Shown: in pieces, positions 23,852-32,794 of the stretch
How the letters are laid out: each line of letters opens with the position of its first letter
How positions within the stretch are numbered: position 1 is the stretch's first letter
Assembly: GCA_965249005.1 (NCBI GenBank)
Contig: CBDFLD010000013.1
Coordinates: 233,393-297,392, forward strand
Direction of reading: 5' to 3'
DNA from: CBDFLD01 sp965249005
GTDB lineage: Bacteria; Acidobacteriota; UBA6911
Length of the DNA: 64,000 nt
Notes under the pieces: generated by a model
The model's input: the letters and a program-made list of their open reading frames with translations, nothing else
Told to the model about the DNA's origin: nothing
Database searches by the model: none
Translations under genes and position numbers: made by a program

Positions 23852-25150
23852 TCAAGGATAGATTCGATAGAGCATTCGGGGAAAGGCGATCGTTTCTCGA
23901 ACGTGGGTCAGGTTACAGATCCAGGCGACAACTCTCTCGATACCCATCCCGAATCCGGAGTGGGGCACGCTACCGTATTTGCGAAGATCCAGGTACCATT
24001 GAAACGGCTCCGGGGAAAGGCCATGTTGTTCGAGCCTCTCGAGCAGCAAAGCGTGGTCGTGAATCCGCTGCCCTCCCCCGACTATCTCGCCGTAACCTTC
24101 AGGAGCGAGGAGATCTACCGACAAGGACAATTCTTTCCGGTCAGGGTCCGGCTGCATATAAAACGCTTTAATCTGAGAGGGATAGCCATGCACGAAGAGA
24201 GGCTTGTCTTGTTTCTCAGAAAGAATCGTCTCGTCGGCACCGCCGAAGTCGGAACCCCACTGAAGCTCCGAACCCGCATCCTGTAGCGACCGCACCGCAT
24301 CGTCGTAGGAGAGTCGGGAAAACGGCAACTGGACGCGTTCAAGAGGAGCTGTGTCTCGCTCCAGAGTCTCCAACTCGTTCCGCCGTTGATCGAGCACACG
24401 CTCCACGATAAAACAAACGAAGCGCTCGGTCAGATCCATCACATCTTCCAGCGTTGCGAAAGCCACTTCGGGCTCGACCATCCAGAACTCCATCAGATGC
24501 CGCCTCGTTTTCGATTTCTCCGCGCGAAAGGTCGGGCCAAAGCAATAAACTTTTCCAAGAGCAGCCGCTGTGGCCTCGTTGTAGAGCTGACCGCTTTGCG
24601 TGAGAAAAGCATGCTGATCGAAGTACTCAGTTTCGAAGAGGGTCGTCGTCCCCTCACATGCATTCGGCGTAAAGATCGGAGTGTCCACCAGAGTAAAGCC
24701 GTGATCGTCAAGATAGGTCCGACACGCTTTGATTATTTCGTGGCGTATCTTGAGAATTGCTCGCTGGCGTGCACTTCGCAGCCAAAGGTGTCGGTGTTCC
24801 ATCAGAAAAGCGACTCCGTGCTCCTTCGGTGTGATAGGAAAGTTCTCCGACGCCTGCAGCACGCGCACGTTTTTTAGATCTATCTCGAATCCGCCTGGAG
24901 AACGTGGGTCCTTCTGTACAACCCCGTCGACCTCGAGACTCGATTCTTGTGTCAATTGGGCAAGGGCGTCAAACTGATCGGGAGAGAAATTCCCCTTGAA
25001 TGCAAGACATTGAATCAGCCCCGTTCCGTCGCGCAGAATAATGAACTGCAGTTTTCCACTGCTGCGTCGGTTATGGACCCAGCCGCGTAGGGTAACGTTC
25101 TGTCCTTCAAAGGCCGCAACATTTTCAATGTAAGTATCGGGCATGATCAC
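23852..25150 (-). CDS. asnS: Asparaginyl-tRNA synthetase
   Basis: A 432-residue class IIb aminoacyl-tRNA synthetase that charges tRNA-Asn. The OB-fold anticodon domain (about 1-105: VTLRGWVHNRRSSGKLQFII) is followed by the catalytic core. Motif 2 is FGPTFRAEKSKTRRHLMEFW and motif 3 is HSGFGMGIERVVAWI. The VDTPIFTPNACEGTTTLFE segment favours AsnS over AspS. The frame starts at GTG 25150 with GGAG at good spacing, and an ATG two codons later is an alternative. It nearly overlaps the end of the CYTH gene, so the two are translationally coupled. Confidence 0.93.
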   Translation of the reverse strand: MIMPDTYIENVAAFEGQNVTLRGWVHNRRSSGKLQFIILRDGTGLIQCLAFKGNFSPDQFDALAQLTQESSLEVDGVVQKDPRSPGGFEIDLKNVRVLQASENFPITPKEHGVAFLMEHRHLWLRSARQRAILKIRHEIIKACRTYLDDHGFTLVDTPIFTPNACEGTTTLFETEYFDQHAFLTQSGQLYNEATAAALGKVYCFGPTFRAEKSKTRRHLMEFWMVEPEVAFATLEDVMDLTERFVCFIVERVLDQRRNELETLERDTAPLERVQLPFSRLSYDDAVRSLQDAGSELQWGSDFGGADETILSEKQDKPLFVHGYPSQIKAFYMQPDPDRKELSLSVDLLAPEGYGEIVGGGQRIHDHALLLERLEQHGLSPEPFQWYLDLRKYGSVPHSGFGMGIERVVAWICNLTHVRETIAFPRMLYRIYP

Positions 25151-25752
25151 TCGTTCTCCGTGCGGTTTTCGCTCGCGTGCGTCTCGAATATCATCTCGGC
25201 ACTCCCTCCGGCACCGTCCTGATTTTGCCGCGACCGAAGGTAGAGTGTGTAGTAGCTCTCACGCGAATAATCGGACTCGTTGTACCCCAGGGCACGAGCA
25301 ACCTTGTGAATCCATTGCTCTGATCCTTCCAGTTCCACATAGGTTCCAACCGGCGTCTCATCCAACGCGACCAGGACTGTTTCCTGGTCGCGCCCAAATG
25401 CAACCGAGTATTCCTCTCGATACTTTTGGTAGCGGAACCATACCTTCATCCCAATCCTACGCAATATGTCCAGTACAAGCGTCCCATCCTCGATTTCACT
25501 CTCCAACTCTTCCCTGATTTTAAACACCGCGTTCGGCAGCGACGGGCCTTTGTAAGTCAGCCAGCCCCGTGTACCAACGATCCGGACTCTCAATAACGAT
25601 TTGGCCAATCGAAGACTCTGGTTTGGATAATCGAAAACGTAGTTGTCCTCGAGATGCCTCGGTTGAAGCGCGTGGGCGCCAAGTTCTTTCAATTGTGAAC
25701 GAAAGGCCTCGACGTCCTCTACGCAGAGCTTGATTTCCGTCTCGATGCCCAC
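25147..25752 (-). CDS. CYTH-domain protein (class IV adenylate cyclase-like)
   Basis: A 201-residue CYTH triphosphate tunnel protein. The N-terminal signature ETEIKL (ExExK), paired charged strands (LRVRIVG, LTYKGPS, REELESEIED) and YRKYREEY-like basic residues are present. Members include CyaB adenylate cyclases and triphosphatases such as ThTPase. The signature fits CyaB-type proteins, but the activity is not certain. Its start (GTG) overlaps the restored end of the broken trans-sulfuration gene, and its stop overlaps the asnS start region. Confidence 0.8.
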   Translation of the reverse strand: MGIETEIKLCVEDVEAFRSQLKELGAHALQPRHLEDNYVFDYPNQSLRLAKSLLRVRIVGTRGWLTYKGPSLPNAVFKIREELESEIEDGTLVLDILRRIGMKVWFRYQKYREEYSVAFGRDQETVLVALDETPVGTYVELEGSEQWIHKVARALGYNESDYSRESYYTLYLRSRQNQDGAGGSAEMIFETHASENRTENE

Positions 25753-26519
25753 ACTTGCTCCAAAGCCTGACCAAAGTCCTCGATTAGCTCTTCGGCAGAT
25801 TCAATCCCGACCGACAATCGGATCAGCGTGTCGGAGATTCCCATTTTTTTCTCTCGGAAGGAGCCACCCCCAGGTGAGAGGTCGTAGCGGGGCGGGTGAT
25901 CAAAGTTTCCAGTCCGCCCAGGCTGGGCGCCACGACTGGTATCCGGAGAGAATCCATAAACCGATCCGCCTCACAGACGTCCCCATCAAGCTCGAAACTT
26001 ACCATTGCTCCGTATCCGGCCAGCAGTTCCGACGCACGCTGATGACCCCGGTGAGCCGAAAGTCCCGGATAGTGAACTGTGTGGATTGCTGCATGCTGAT
26101 CGAGAAACTCGGCGAGCTTTTGGGCCGTCCCGCACTGCTGCCTCATTCTAACCGATAAAGTCTTGATGCCCCGATAAAGCAAAAACGCGGCGTGGGGATC
26201 CAGGGACCCCCCAAGATGATCCACTTTCTCTTTCACCCTTTGGATCCAGTCGCTTTTCCCGATCACTGCCCCCGCCACGATGTCGGAGTGGCCGTTGAGG
26301 TACTTGGTACAACTGTGCACGGACAGATCAAACCCCAATTCCGACGGACGAAAGTTCATGGGCGTGGCGAAGGTATTGTCGATGATCGTAGTCGCGCTCG
26401 CCCGCATACTCGAACATCGCGGACTGAAAGATCGGAACATTCACCGCTCCGTGAATCCTGGGCTCCGGTTCCCCCGCGTGAACAAGCTTGGTCTCGAAGT
26501 CCCTGAACACTTTCGTCAT
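25719..26519 (-). pseudogene. Broken cystathionine gamma-lyase/synthase family gene
   Basis: The first ~45 codons (FETKLVHAGEPEPRIHGAVN, then PIFQSAMFEYAGERDYD) match the N-terminus of PLP-dependent trans-sulfuration enzymes. The coding then jumps to IDNTFATPMNFRPSELGFDL and SVHSCTKYLNGHSDIVAGAV, which contains the PLP-binding lysine. Roughly 120 residues of the middle (the ASGMAAI region) are missing, and the two halves are in different frames around 26385. Near 25846 a run of seven A on the minus strand causes a second frameshift: MGISDTLIRLSVGIE follows in another frame. No active enzyme can be made. A sequencing error could explain the second shift but not the deletion. Confidence 0.8.
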
Positions 26520-26580
26520 TGGGCGATTCCTTTCTCTGCCGGTCGACTAAGTACCCGTTCGTGTGTTTACGACAAAAGTA

Positions 26581-27588
26581 CTAGGGGAGTGAATATTGCC
26601 GAAGCGCGACGCCGCATTCTTCGAGCAGCGCCAGGGCTCGTTCGTTGAGAGGATAGTGTTGGTTGTAAACCACCTCGGAGATGCCGCTGTTGATGATCAT
26701 CTTCGTACACAACAGGCAGGGTGCAAACGTGGTGTACAGCATCGCCCCTTTGAGACTGGTCCCGTGGTAGGCCGCTTGCGTAATCGCATTCTCCTCGCCG
26801 TGACTACACAGACATTCCTCCAACCCTGTCCCACTCTTGGCCATGGAGTTGCACCTCGGACACCCCCCCTCGTGGCAGTTCGTCGCCCCGCGCGGAGTTC
26901 CATTGTATCCCGTCGAAATGATCCTTCGATCCATCACAATCAGCGCCGCGACCTTTCGCTTCATGCAGTTGCTGCGCGTCGCCACCACCGTCGCGATATT
27001 CATGAAGTACTCGTCCCAAGCGGGACGTTCCTGACGGCCGAGCAAGCCCAGCAACAACTCGTCGATTCGCTTGTGCAACTCCTCCAAGGAACCGTTGTTC
27101 TCCAGGATCACGTCCGCCAGGCGCTCCGTTGCCATCAGTTGCTGGGTCGAGGGATTCTCGCTTACCAGTTCCAGGTTCTCTTCGCGCGAGAACTGTTCCA
27201 GCGTCTGGGCTGCTCCTTCTCGACCTCTGCCCAGGTGCCTCTCGAAGCGGAGGCCCCGGTCCGCCTTGATGGCAATCAGGCGGAAATCACCACGTTGCCG
27301 CAGGACCTCCACCTCAGCCGGATTCCTGATGGAATCGACAACAGAATGACGGTCGTCCCGAAGCCGTTTCAGAATACGCTGGGCCAGGACGCCGTTTCCG
27401 AAGTTGTCCCTGAGTTCATTGCCTATCTCTATCAGCGTGGCGCGGGTGATCTCCTGCGCTCGCTTTTGTATCTCATCGCGAATTTCGTCCGACAGTGAGA
27501 AACAGGCAAACCCCGCGTCTCGGAGATACTTTGCTACCTCGCCCTTACCGGATGCATTTCTACCCGTCAAGCCTACGATCATGAGCAT
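26581..27588 (-). CDS. P-loop kinase fused to dCMP deaminase
   Basis: A 335-residue fusion. Residues 1 to about 180 are a P-loop NTPase of the nucleotide-kinase type (GLTGRNASGKGEVAK, VVDSIRNPAEVEVL). Residues about 189-335 are a zinc-dependent dCMP deaminase: NGTPRGATNCHEGGCPRC, the catalytic SHGEENAI (H263, E265) and APCLLCTKMI (C291, C294). dCMP deaminase makes dUMP for thymidylate synthesis. The same order of domains occurs in eukaryotic Dcd1-like proteins and in the anti-phage deaminase AvcD, which is larger. No other defence gene is adjacent. The start is the ATG at 27588, and one two codons later is equally possible. Confidence 0.85.
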   Translation of the reverse strand: MLMIVGLTGRNASGKGEVAKYLRDAGFACFSLSDEIRDEIQKRAQEITRATLIEIGNELRDNFGNGVLAQRILKRLRDDRHSVVDSIRNPAEVEVLRQRGDFRLIAIKADRGLRFERHLGRGREGAAQTLEQFSREENLELVSENPSTQQLMATERLADVILENNGSLEELHKRIDELLLGLLGRQERPAWDEYFMNIATVVATRSNCMKRKVAALIVMDRRIISTGYNGTPRGATNCHEGGCPRCNSMAKSGTGLEECLCSHGEENAITQAAYHGTSLKGAMLYTTFAPCLLCTKMIINSGISEVVYNQHYPLNERALALLEECGVALRQYSLP

Positions 27589-27681
27589 GCCCCGTACATT
27601 TCTCGAATCTTATCAGACCAATAATATACACTTTGTCATCGCTTTACGATGAGCCCTTTTGTCTTCAATGCTCTCAGGCAA

Positions 27682-28854
27682 TCACGGATATAACAGATAG
27701 GGGCGGCGCTGCTGTTCGAATCGTTCCAGGTCTGCTGTCCAGGCGGCGCTCAACGCCATCGGGTCTTCCTCCGCTTCAATTCCAGTTCGAATCGTGGCGG
27801 AACCACAGATCACGTCAATCGGGAGTTTGTCATTCTCATACTCGTACGGAGGCTTTTTCCACCGGAACTTTTCCGGATAGAGCTTTCTGACACTAGCAAG
27901 GACAGCTACTCCTGTGCGGTAGGGATGGAAGCTTTCTCGATCGGTGACGTGGATTTGCACCCCACCACAGAGTTGCCCGCTGTGCTTTTGAAATGCCGGC
28001 TGAAAGGAAGTGGCGCGAAAAAACACGCCGGGAAGGTCGTATTCCGCCAGTTGGGACGCCAGATCATGCGAATCAACGAAAGGAGCTCCGACCAACTCGA
28101 AGGGTCGCGTCGTGCCCCGGCCTTCGGACAGTTCCGTACCTTCGACAAGGACGAGACCCGGATAGACAGTAGCGGAATCCAGAGTGGGCAGATTGGGCGA
28201 CGGGCTGATCCAAGGAAGCGCCGTCTCATCCCACCACATCGACCGGCGCCAGCCACGTAGGGGAACTACGGTAAGGCGACAGCCAATCTCGAACTCCTGG
28301 TTGAGAAGCAGAGCCAACTCCCCCATCGTCAGCCCGTGACGCATCGGGAGCGGATAGAGCCCGACGAACGAGCGGTACTTCGGCTCGAGGAGATTTCCCT
28401 CGACGCGCTTCCCTCCAATAGGGTTTGGCCGATCGAGAACCACAATTTGTTTTCCATGTTGCGCGCACGACTCCATGCAGTGGGCCATCGTCTGGGCAAA
28501 CGTATAGACTCTCGTGCCGACATCCTGCAGGTCGACCACAAGGATATCCAGACCATCCAGCATCGCCTCCGTTGGCGCTCGGTGCCGCCCATAGAGACTG
28601 TGGACGGGCAAACCGCTGTGGGAATCATAAAAAAAGCCGGATTCGATCATGTTGTCCTGCTTTTCTCCCCGTACCCCATGCTGAGGGCCGAAGAGGGCTA
28701 CCAACTCGATCGAGGTCTCCCCGAGCAATGCGTCCACCGTGTGCACGAAGCCCTCCAGGACCGAAGGGGGATGCACCACAGCACCAATTCGAGAGCCCTT
28801 CACGAGGGAGCGACGATCTTGCAGTAGAACTTCGATACCAGGCTGAACCTTCAT
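27682..28854 (-). CDS. namZ: DUF1343 protein, NamZ-type exo-beta-N-acetylmuramidase
   Basis: A 390-residue protein of the DUF1343 family. Members such as Bacillus NamZ cleave terminal MurNAc from peptidoglycan fragments. LFGPQHGVRGEKQDNM, SLYGRHRAPTEAML, DLQDVGTRVYTFAQTM and VVLDRPNPIGG are the family motifs. The frame extends to 28989, but homology starts at the ATG at 28854. I see no clear signal peptide at that start, while the longer version begins with a weakly hydrophobic stretch, so export is uncertain. It is divergent from the DUF169 gene. Confidence 0.85.
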   Translation of the reverse strand: MKVQPGIEVLLQDRRSLVKGSRIGAVVHPPSVLEGFVHTVDALLGETSIELVALFGPQHGVRGEKQDNMIESGFFYDSHSGLPVHSLYGRHRAPTEAMLDGLDILVVDLQDVGTRVYTFAQTMAHCMESCAQHGKQIVVLDRPNPIGGKRVEGNLLEPKYRSFVGLYPLPMRHGLTMGELALLLNQEFEIGCRLTVVPLRGWRRSMWWDETALPWISPSPNLPTLDSATVYPGLVLVEGTELSEGRGTTRPFELVGAPFVDSHDLASQLAEYDLPGVFFRATSFQPAFQKHSGQLCGGVQIHVTDRESFHPYRTGVAVLASVRKLYPEKFRWKKPPYEYENDKLPIDVICGSATIRTGIEAEEDPMALSAAWTADLERFEQQRRPYLLYP

Positions 28855-28975
28855 AGGAATCGTCAAAGATGGTAAGCGAGTCGGATAGACGGGGCAACAA
28901 AAAGCGCGTCGCGTTGCAGCACTCTGATAGAATTCCCCAAAAAGAACGGCCAAAAACCCTGGGAGCTTGCGTTTT

Positions 28976-29758
28976 ATGATCGACCTCAAAGCACTAGACG
29001 AAGTTTTGAGTCGCTATGTCCGGCCCGATACGTTTCCGCTTGCAATAAGGATGTGCAAGGCGGACGAAGAGCTGCCCGATCGGGTCAAGCGCCCGAGTCG
29101 CGATCTAAAGGTACAGATCACCACGTGCATGGGTTATACGATGAGCCGGCGCTACGGTTGGGCGCTGGCAATGTCCAGAGAGGACGTCAACTGTCCGCTG
29201 TCAAAGGTCGTCTACGGATTCGAGGAGGAAGTCGATTACTTCAAGGAAGGTTGTACCTGCGCCGGAATGTACACGGAATCAAAGGAGGCCGGAGCCAAGA
29301 CCGAAGCCTTGATTGCCAAATTCAACTGGAACGAGTATGAGACGATTCTGGCAGCACCACTGCAAAGAACCCTCTTCGAACCCCACGTCATCCTCGTCTA
29401 TGGGAACTCCGCCCAAGCCATGATGCTGGTCGTCGCCAGCCTATACCGAGATGGAGGTCGCATCACATCGAGTTTCGCCGGCAGAATTGACTGCTCCGAC
29501 AGCGTCATTCACACAATGCAGAGCCAACAACCACAGCTCATCTTGCCCTGTTACGGAGATAGAGTCTTCGGGCAGACCCAAGATCACGAAATGGGATTCT
29601 GCTTCCCCGCATCATGGGCCGGCCAGATTGCGGAGGGGTTGGAGAAGGCGCATGAAGGGGGCGTGCGTTATCCGATTCCGACTTTTCTGCGTTACCAGCC
29701 CCAGTTTCCCCCAACGTACGACCGACTGGAGCAAATCTGGGATCAGCAGAATCCTTGA
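28976..29758 (+). CDS. DUF169 family protein
   Basis: A 260-residue cysteine-containing protein of the DUF169 (COG2043) family, whose function is not established. FPLAIRMCKADEELPDR, the cysteines in TTCMGYTMSRRYGWALAM, FKEGCTCAG, ASLYRDGGRITSSFAGRIDC and CYGDRVFGQTQDHEMGFCFP are conserved-looking. The many cysteines could bind a metal or cluster, but that is a guess. I use the ATG at 28976 with GGGAG about ten bases upstream rather than the TTG at 28967. Confidence 0.8.
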   Translation: MIDLKALDEVLSRYVRPDTFPLAIRMCKADEELPDRVKRPSRDLKVQITTCMGYTMSRRYGWALAMSREDVNCPLSKVVYGFEEEVDYFKEGCTCAGMYTESKEAGAKTEALIAKFNWNEYETILAAPLQRTLFEPHVILVYGNSAQAMMLVVASLYRDGGRITSSFAGRIDCSDSVIHTMQSQQPQLILPCYGDRVFGQTQDHEMGFCFPASWAGQIAEGLEKAHEGGVRYPIPTFLRYQPQFPPTYDRLEQIWDQQNP

Positions 29759-29777
29759 GTACCTGCAAAGCCAAAAA

Positions 29778-29805
29778 CTGCTTGACTTTACACCGCTCCT
29801 ATAAT
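29778..29805 (+). promoter_or_regulatory. Possible promoter of the HNH gene
   Basis: A consensus TATAAT at 29800-29805 is preceded by CTGCTT at 16 bp spacing. The -35 match is weak. It lies about 160 bp before the HNH start, and the leader shows no structure that I recognise. Confidence 0.3.
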
Positions 29806-29962
29806 TCAATTTGATAGTGGCTAGGTGGAACGCGGATGAAGGATTTCGCTGACGGTTCAGTCTGCCGACCCGCTCCACTTCCGACTCACTCCCAATCCCT
29901 TCGGCCCAGCCGGTCAATCCTGCGGCTGCGGACTGATGACGTATTGAGCGCGGTGCTTTAGT

Positions 29963-30523
29963 ATGGAACAGACTCTGGTACTGAATGCCAGCTATGAACC
30001 TATTAACATAGTTTCATGGAAGCGCGCGCTATCCTTGCTATACCAAGGTAAGGTCGAGGTCATTGCCGAATACGAGCGCGAAGTCCATTCCATTAGCTTT
30101 GCTGTCAAGTTGCCGAGCGTCCTGCGGCTCCTTCGGTATGTTCGTATCCGAAAGCGCTTTCAACGTGTAAAGTTTTGCAGGTCAAATATTTACGCTCGTG
30201 ACCACCACACCTGCCAGTACTGTGGCCAGAGATGTCCCCCGGAGGATCTGACCTTTGATCACGTGATCCCAATCGTGAAGGGGGGGGGCAAGACCTGGAG
30301 CAACATCGTCACCTGCTGCTTTCGGTGTAACCATAGAAAGGGTGGCCGAAACCCCGAGGAGGCGGGGATGCGCCTGATCCGCCAGCCAGACGAGCCCCAT
30401 TGGGTTCCCACCATGCTACGCATCACGATTGGATTTGCCAGTCCGCCGCAGGCCTGGCGCGATTATCTCTACTGGAACATTGAACTCGAAAGCGAACCAG
30501 ACTCGGCTTCCGGCTCCCGGTAA
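29963..30523 (+). CDS. HNH endonuclease-domain protein
   Basis: A 186-residue protein with an N-terminal ~70-residue region (LVLNASYEPINIVSWKRALS, LLYQGKVEVI) and a C-terminal HNH nuclease domain. The zinc-finger halves are CQYCGQRC and CFRCNHRKGGR. The catalytic strand is LTFDHVIPIVKGG. This architecture is widespread as single chromosomal genes in many phyla, and its role is not established. It stands alone here and is convergent with mqnA. Confidence 0.85.
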   Translation: MEQTLVLNASYEPINIVSWKRALSLLYQGKVEVIAEYEREVHSISFAVKLPSVLRLLRYVRIRKRFQRVKFCRSNIYARDHHTCQYCGQRCPPEDLTFDHVIPIVKGGGKTWSNIVTCCFRCNHRKGGRNPEEAGMRLIRQPDEPHWVPTMLRITIGFASPPQAWRDYLYWNIELESEPDSASGSR

Positions 30524-30550
30524 GCGTAGTCTATTGACGAATAGGGGCAC

Positions 30551-31369
30551 TTAGACCGGTTTCCCCAATACCGGGTAGCTCGGGGTAAATCTGAGTGGAA
30601 CTACGTGAGGGATGAGACTGGCCCCGTGGGCCAAGCGGAAAAACTCCCTGAGGCTATCCTGGTGCGCTTCTGCCAAGCCGTACTCAATATTCACGCCAAG
30701 GTATTCAGACAACAACGGCACAGGTAAGCCCAGACTGCGTGAGTACATCTTGACAATCGCATCTCGCGATGCAAGCCCCCAGCGCTTCGCTTCGTGGAAT
30801 AGCCGCACCGTATCCGGGCCGACCTCAACCCCCGCCCGGACTGCCCAAAACGCAAAAACAAACGGTGTTCCCTGCCAGCGCACCCATTCCTCTGCCAGGT
30901 CCAGAACCTGATACTTCTCATCGGGAAGTTTCAAAGCGGCGTCCCCAATAATGAGGGCTGCATCGCAGTGACGAAGCATCGCGGACAAATCGGGATCATG
31001 TGGGAGGTATTCCGGTTGCAGCCCTCTTTTCGCCAGTAGGATGCGTAGCAGAGTGGCCGAACACCGCGAACTCGTATCCAGGGCAACCGACCGAATCGTC
31101 GCTACCCCCTTTGGACAAACGAGCAGAACGCTGCGAGCCTGCCGAGCGGAAGCAATTGAGATACCTGGAAGTACTCGGATGCCGGGAATTTGCTGGTACT
31201 CGATGCTCGGGATCAGACCGATATCGACGGCTCCGGAAGAAAGCAAATCGGCACAGAGAGCCGGTGACGATGGAACCACTTCAAAACTGTCCCGCAGGGG
31301 ACCGTGCAAAAAGGCCCAACCGAGCGGCGCTGCGTTCAGATAATTTACAAGTGCAATGCGGAGTTTCAT
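30551..31369 (-). CDS. mqnA: Chorismate dehydratase MqnA (futalosine pathway)
   Basis: A 272-residue periplasmic-binding-protein-like enzyme that converts chorismate to 3-[(1-carboxyvinyl)oxy]benzoate, the first step of the futalosine route to menaquinone. The N-terminal RIALVNYLNAAPLGWAF, AVDIGLIPSIEYQ, and TPFVFAFWAVRAG are typical. The frame is open far upstream to 31690, but homology starts at the ATG at 31369. Three short GGGTTGTTCCAC-like repeats lie 85-125 bp upstream. Other mqn genes are not in the window. ubiE at the left end may supply the final methylation. Confidence 0.9.
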   Translation of the reverse strand: MKLRIALVNYLNAAPLGWAFLHGPLRDSFEVVPSSPALCADLLSSGAVDIGLIPSIEYQQIPGIRVLPGISIASARQARSVLLVCPKGVATIRSVALDTSSRCSATLLRILLAKRGLQPEYLPHDPDLSAMLRHCDAALIIGDAALKLPDEKYQVLDLAEEWVRWQGTPFVFAFWAVRAGVEVGPDTVRLFHEAKRWGLASRDAIVKMYSRSLGLPVPLLSEYLGVNIEYGLAEAHQDSLREFFRLAHGASLIPHVVPLRFTPSYPVLGKPV

Positions 31370-31454
31370 CCCTTCGACCGGTGGCTTGTTGTTGCCGGAA
31401 CTCGGGCCGCCCCGTACCGATACCGAAATACCAAACTGCGCTTCCAAACTAACG

Positions 31455-31493
31455 GGGTTGTTCCACTGGGTTTTCCCACGCGGGTTGTTCCAC
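31455..31493. repeat. Triplicated 12-mer upstream of mqnA
   Basis: GGGTTGTTCCAC at 31455-31466 and 31482-31493, with a variant GGGTTTTCCCAC at 31468-31479, repeat at a 13-14 bp spacing between mqnA and dprA. The same 12-mer with one change is at 19356-19367 upstream of coaE. It may be a regulator binding array. Confidence 0.5.
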
Positions 31494-31627
31494 ACGGTTG
31501 CATTATAGTGGACGATTCCCGACATGGGAATCCCGGTGGAACCCGTATAGCGGAACAATCCAATGAAACCTCTTGCCCTCGAGGACATCCAAACCTCTAG
31601 GTTCCGATCCATGGGAAGGTCCGTGTG

Positions 31628-32749
31628 ATGCATCAGGTTCGCGACGCCATCGAGTTGACTCTCGTACCAGGCATAGGCAAGGGGCGTCAAAATAAACTAC
31701 AACAGGCATTCCCGGAGACCTCGGCCGTGTTCGAACTTTCGGAACGTCGACTCGAGGCTCTCGGGCTTCGGAAGGGCGCAAGATCAGACATTCGATCCAG
31801 GCGATACCAACAGGACGCCATCAACATACTGGATTGGGCCCGGCAAAACGGGTGCCATGTCTTGACTACGAAAAACCCGATGTATCCCAAACTGCTAACT
31901 GAGATCGAAGACCCACCCCCGGTTCTGTACCTGCGGGGGAACCTGCAATGTCTCCAAATGCCCAGTTTGGCCATCGTGGGAACCCGGCGACCTAGCCTCT
32001 ATGGAGCTCAGATGGCCGAACGACTGGCAGCAGACCTTGGAGAGCGCGGTTTTGGTATCGTCAGTGGCCTGGCGCGGGGGATTGATGGCGCTGCCCACCG
32101 AGGGACGCTAGGCGTGAACGGAAAGACAATGGCGATCCTGGGCTGCGGGATCGACTCGGTTTACCCCCGGGAGCATCGCCGTCTTGCTGAGGAGATCCAA
32201 GCCAGAGGGACCGTGCTATCAGAATTTCCACCTGGCACACCCCCAGCCCCGAGGAACTTCCCTGTTCGAAATAGAGTGATAAGCGGATTGGCTCTCGGGA
32301 CGATAATTATTGAGGCGCGCCCGAGGAGCGGGTCTTTGATTACCGCCAGGCTGGCCCTGGAGCAAAACCGCGAGGTGTTTGCAGTACCGGGAAACGTAAC
32401 TACGCCACAGAGTTGGGCCCCGAATTTTCTGATCCGGCAAGGAGCAAAGTTGGTCCAGACATGGAACGATGTGGTCGATGAACTGCCGCCGCCATTTCGA
32501 CAGCGGCTGCCCGGCCACGATTCGCCCGCTGCAACGGAGCGTTCCAAGGGGTGTCATTTGACAACGGACCAAGAAAAACTTATGAATCTCTTGGGGGGTG
32601 ACTGCGCCACGGCATTCGACGCGCTGGTTGAAAAGAGCAGAATGGACGTGAGCCGCTTGAGCAAACTCCTGGTAACCCTTGAGCTAAATGGGCTTATCAG
32701 ACAGTTGCCCGGCAACCTTTACATCCGACACGAATTGCCTGGCCGCTGA
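31628..32749 (+). CDS. dprA: DNA processing protein DprA
   Basis: A 373-residue protein that loads RecA on incoming single-stranded DNA during natural transformation. An N-terminal helix-hairpin region is followed by the Rossmann-like DprA core: MPSLAIVGTRRPSLYGAQMA, GIVSGLARGIDGAAHRGTL, GCGIDSVYPREHRRLAEEI and NRVISGLALGTIIIEA. The C-terminal winged-helix domain (FDALVEKSRMDVSRLSKLL) is present. I start at the ATG at 31628, just after an in-frame GTG. It precedes topA by about 45 bp, an arrangement seen in many bacteria. Confidence 0.93.
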   Translation: MHQVRDAIELTLVPGIGKGRQNKLQQAFPETSAVFELSERRLEALGLRKGARSDIRSRRYQQDAINILDWARQNGCHVLTTKNPMYPKLLTEIEDPPPVLYLRGNLQCLQMPSLAIVGTRRPSLYGAQMAERLAADLGERGFGIVSGLARGIDGAAHRGTLGVNGKTMAILGCGIDSVYPREHRRLAEEIQARGTVLSEFPPGTPPAPRNFPVRNRVISGLALGTIIIEARPRSGSLITARLALEQNREVFAVPGNVTTPQSWAPNFLIRQGAKLVQTWNDVVDELPPPFRQRLPGHDSPAATERSKGCHLTTDQEKLMNLLGGDCATAFDALVEKSRMDVSRLSKLLVTLELNGLIRQLPGNLYIRHELPGR

Positions 32750-32794
32750 ATTCGCTTGGCATTGAGGGTCACTTGTTATACGGTGCGCCGTTCT

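Noticed and set aside
26581..31369. A phage-defence island around the kinase/deaminase fusion and the HNH protein
   Set aside because: NamZ, DUF169, HNH and MqnA proteins are unrelated singletons with different strands and promoters. There is no restriction, toxin or abortive-infection partner.
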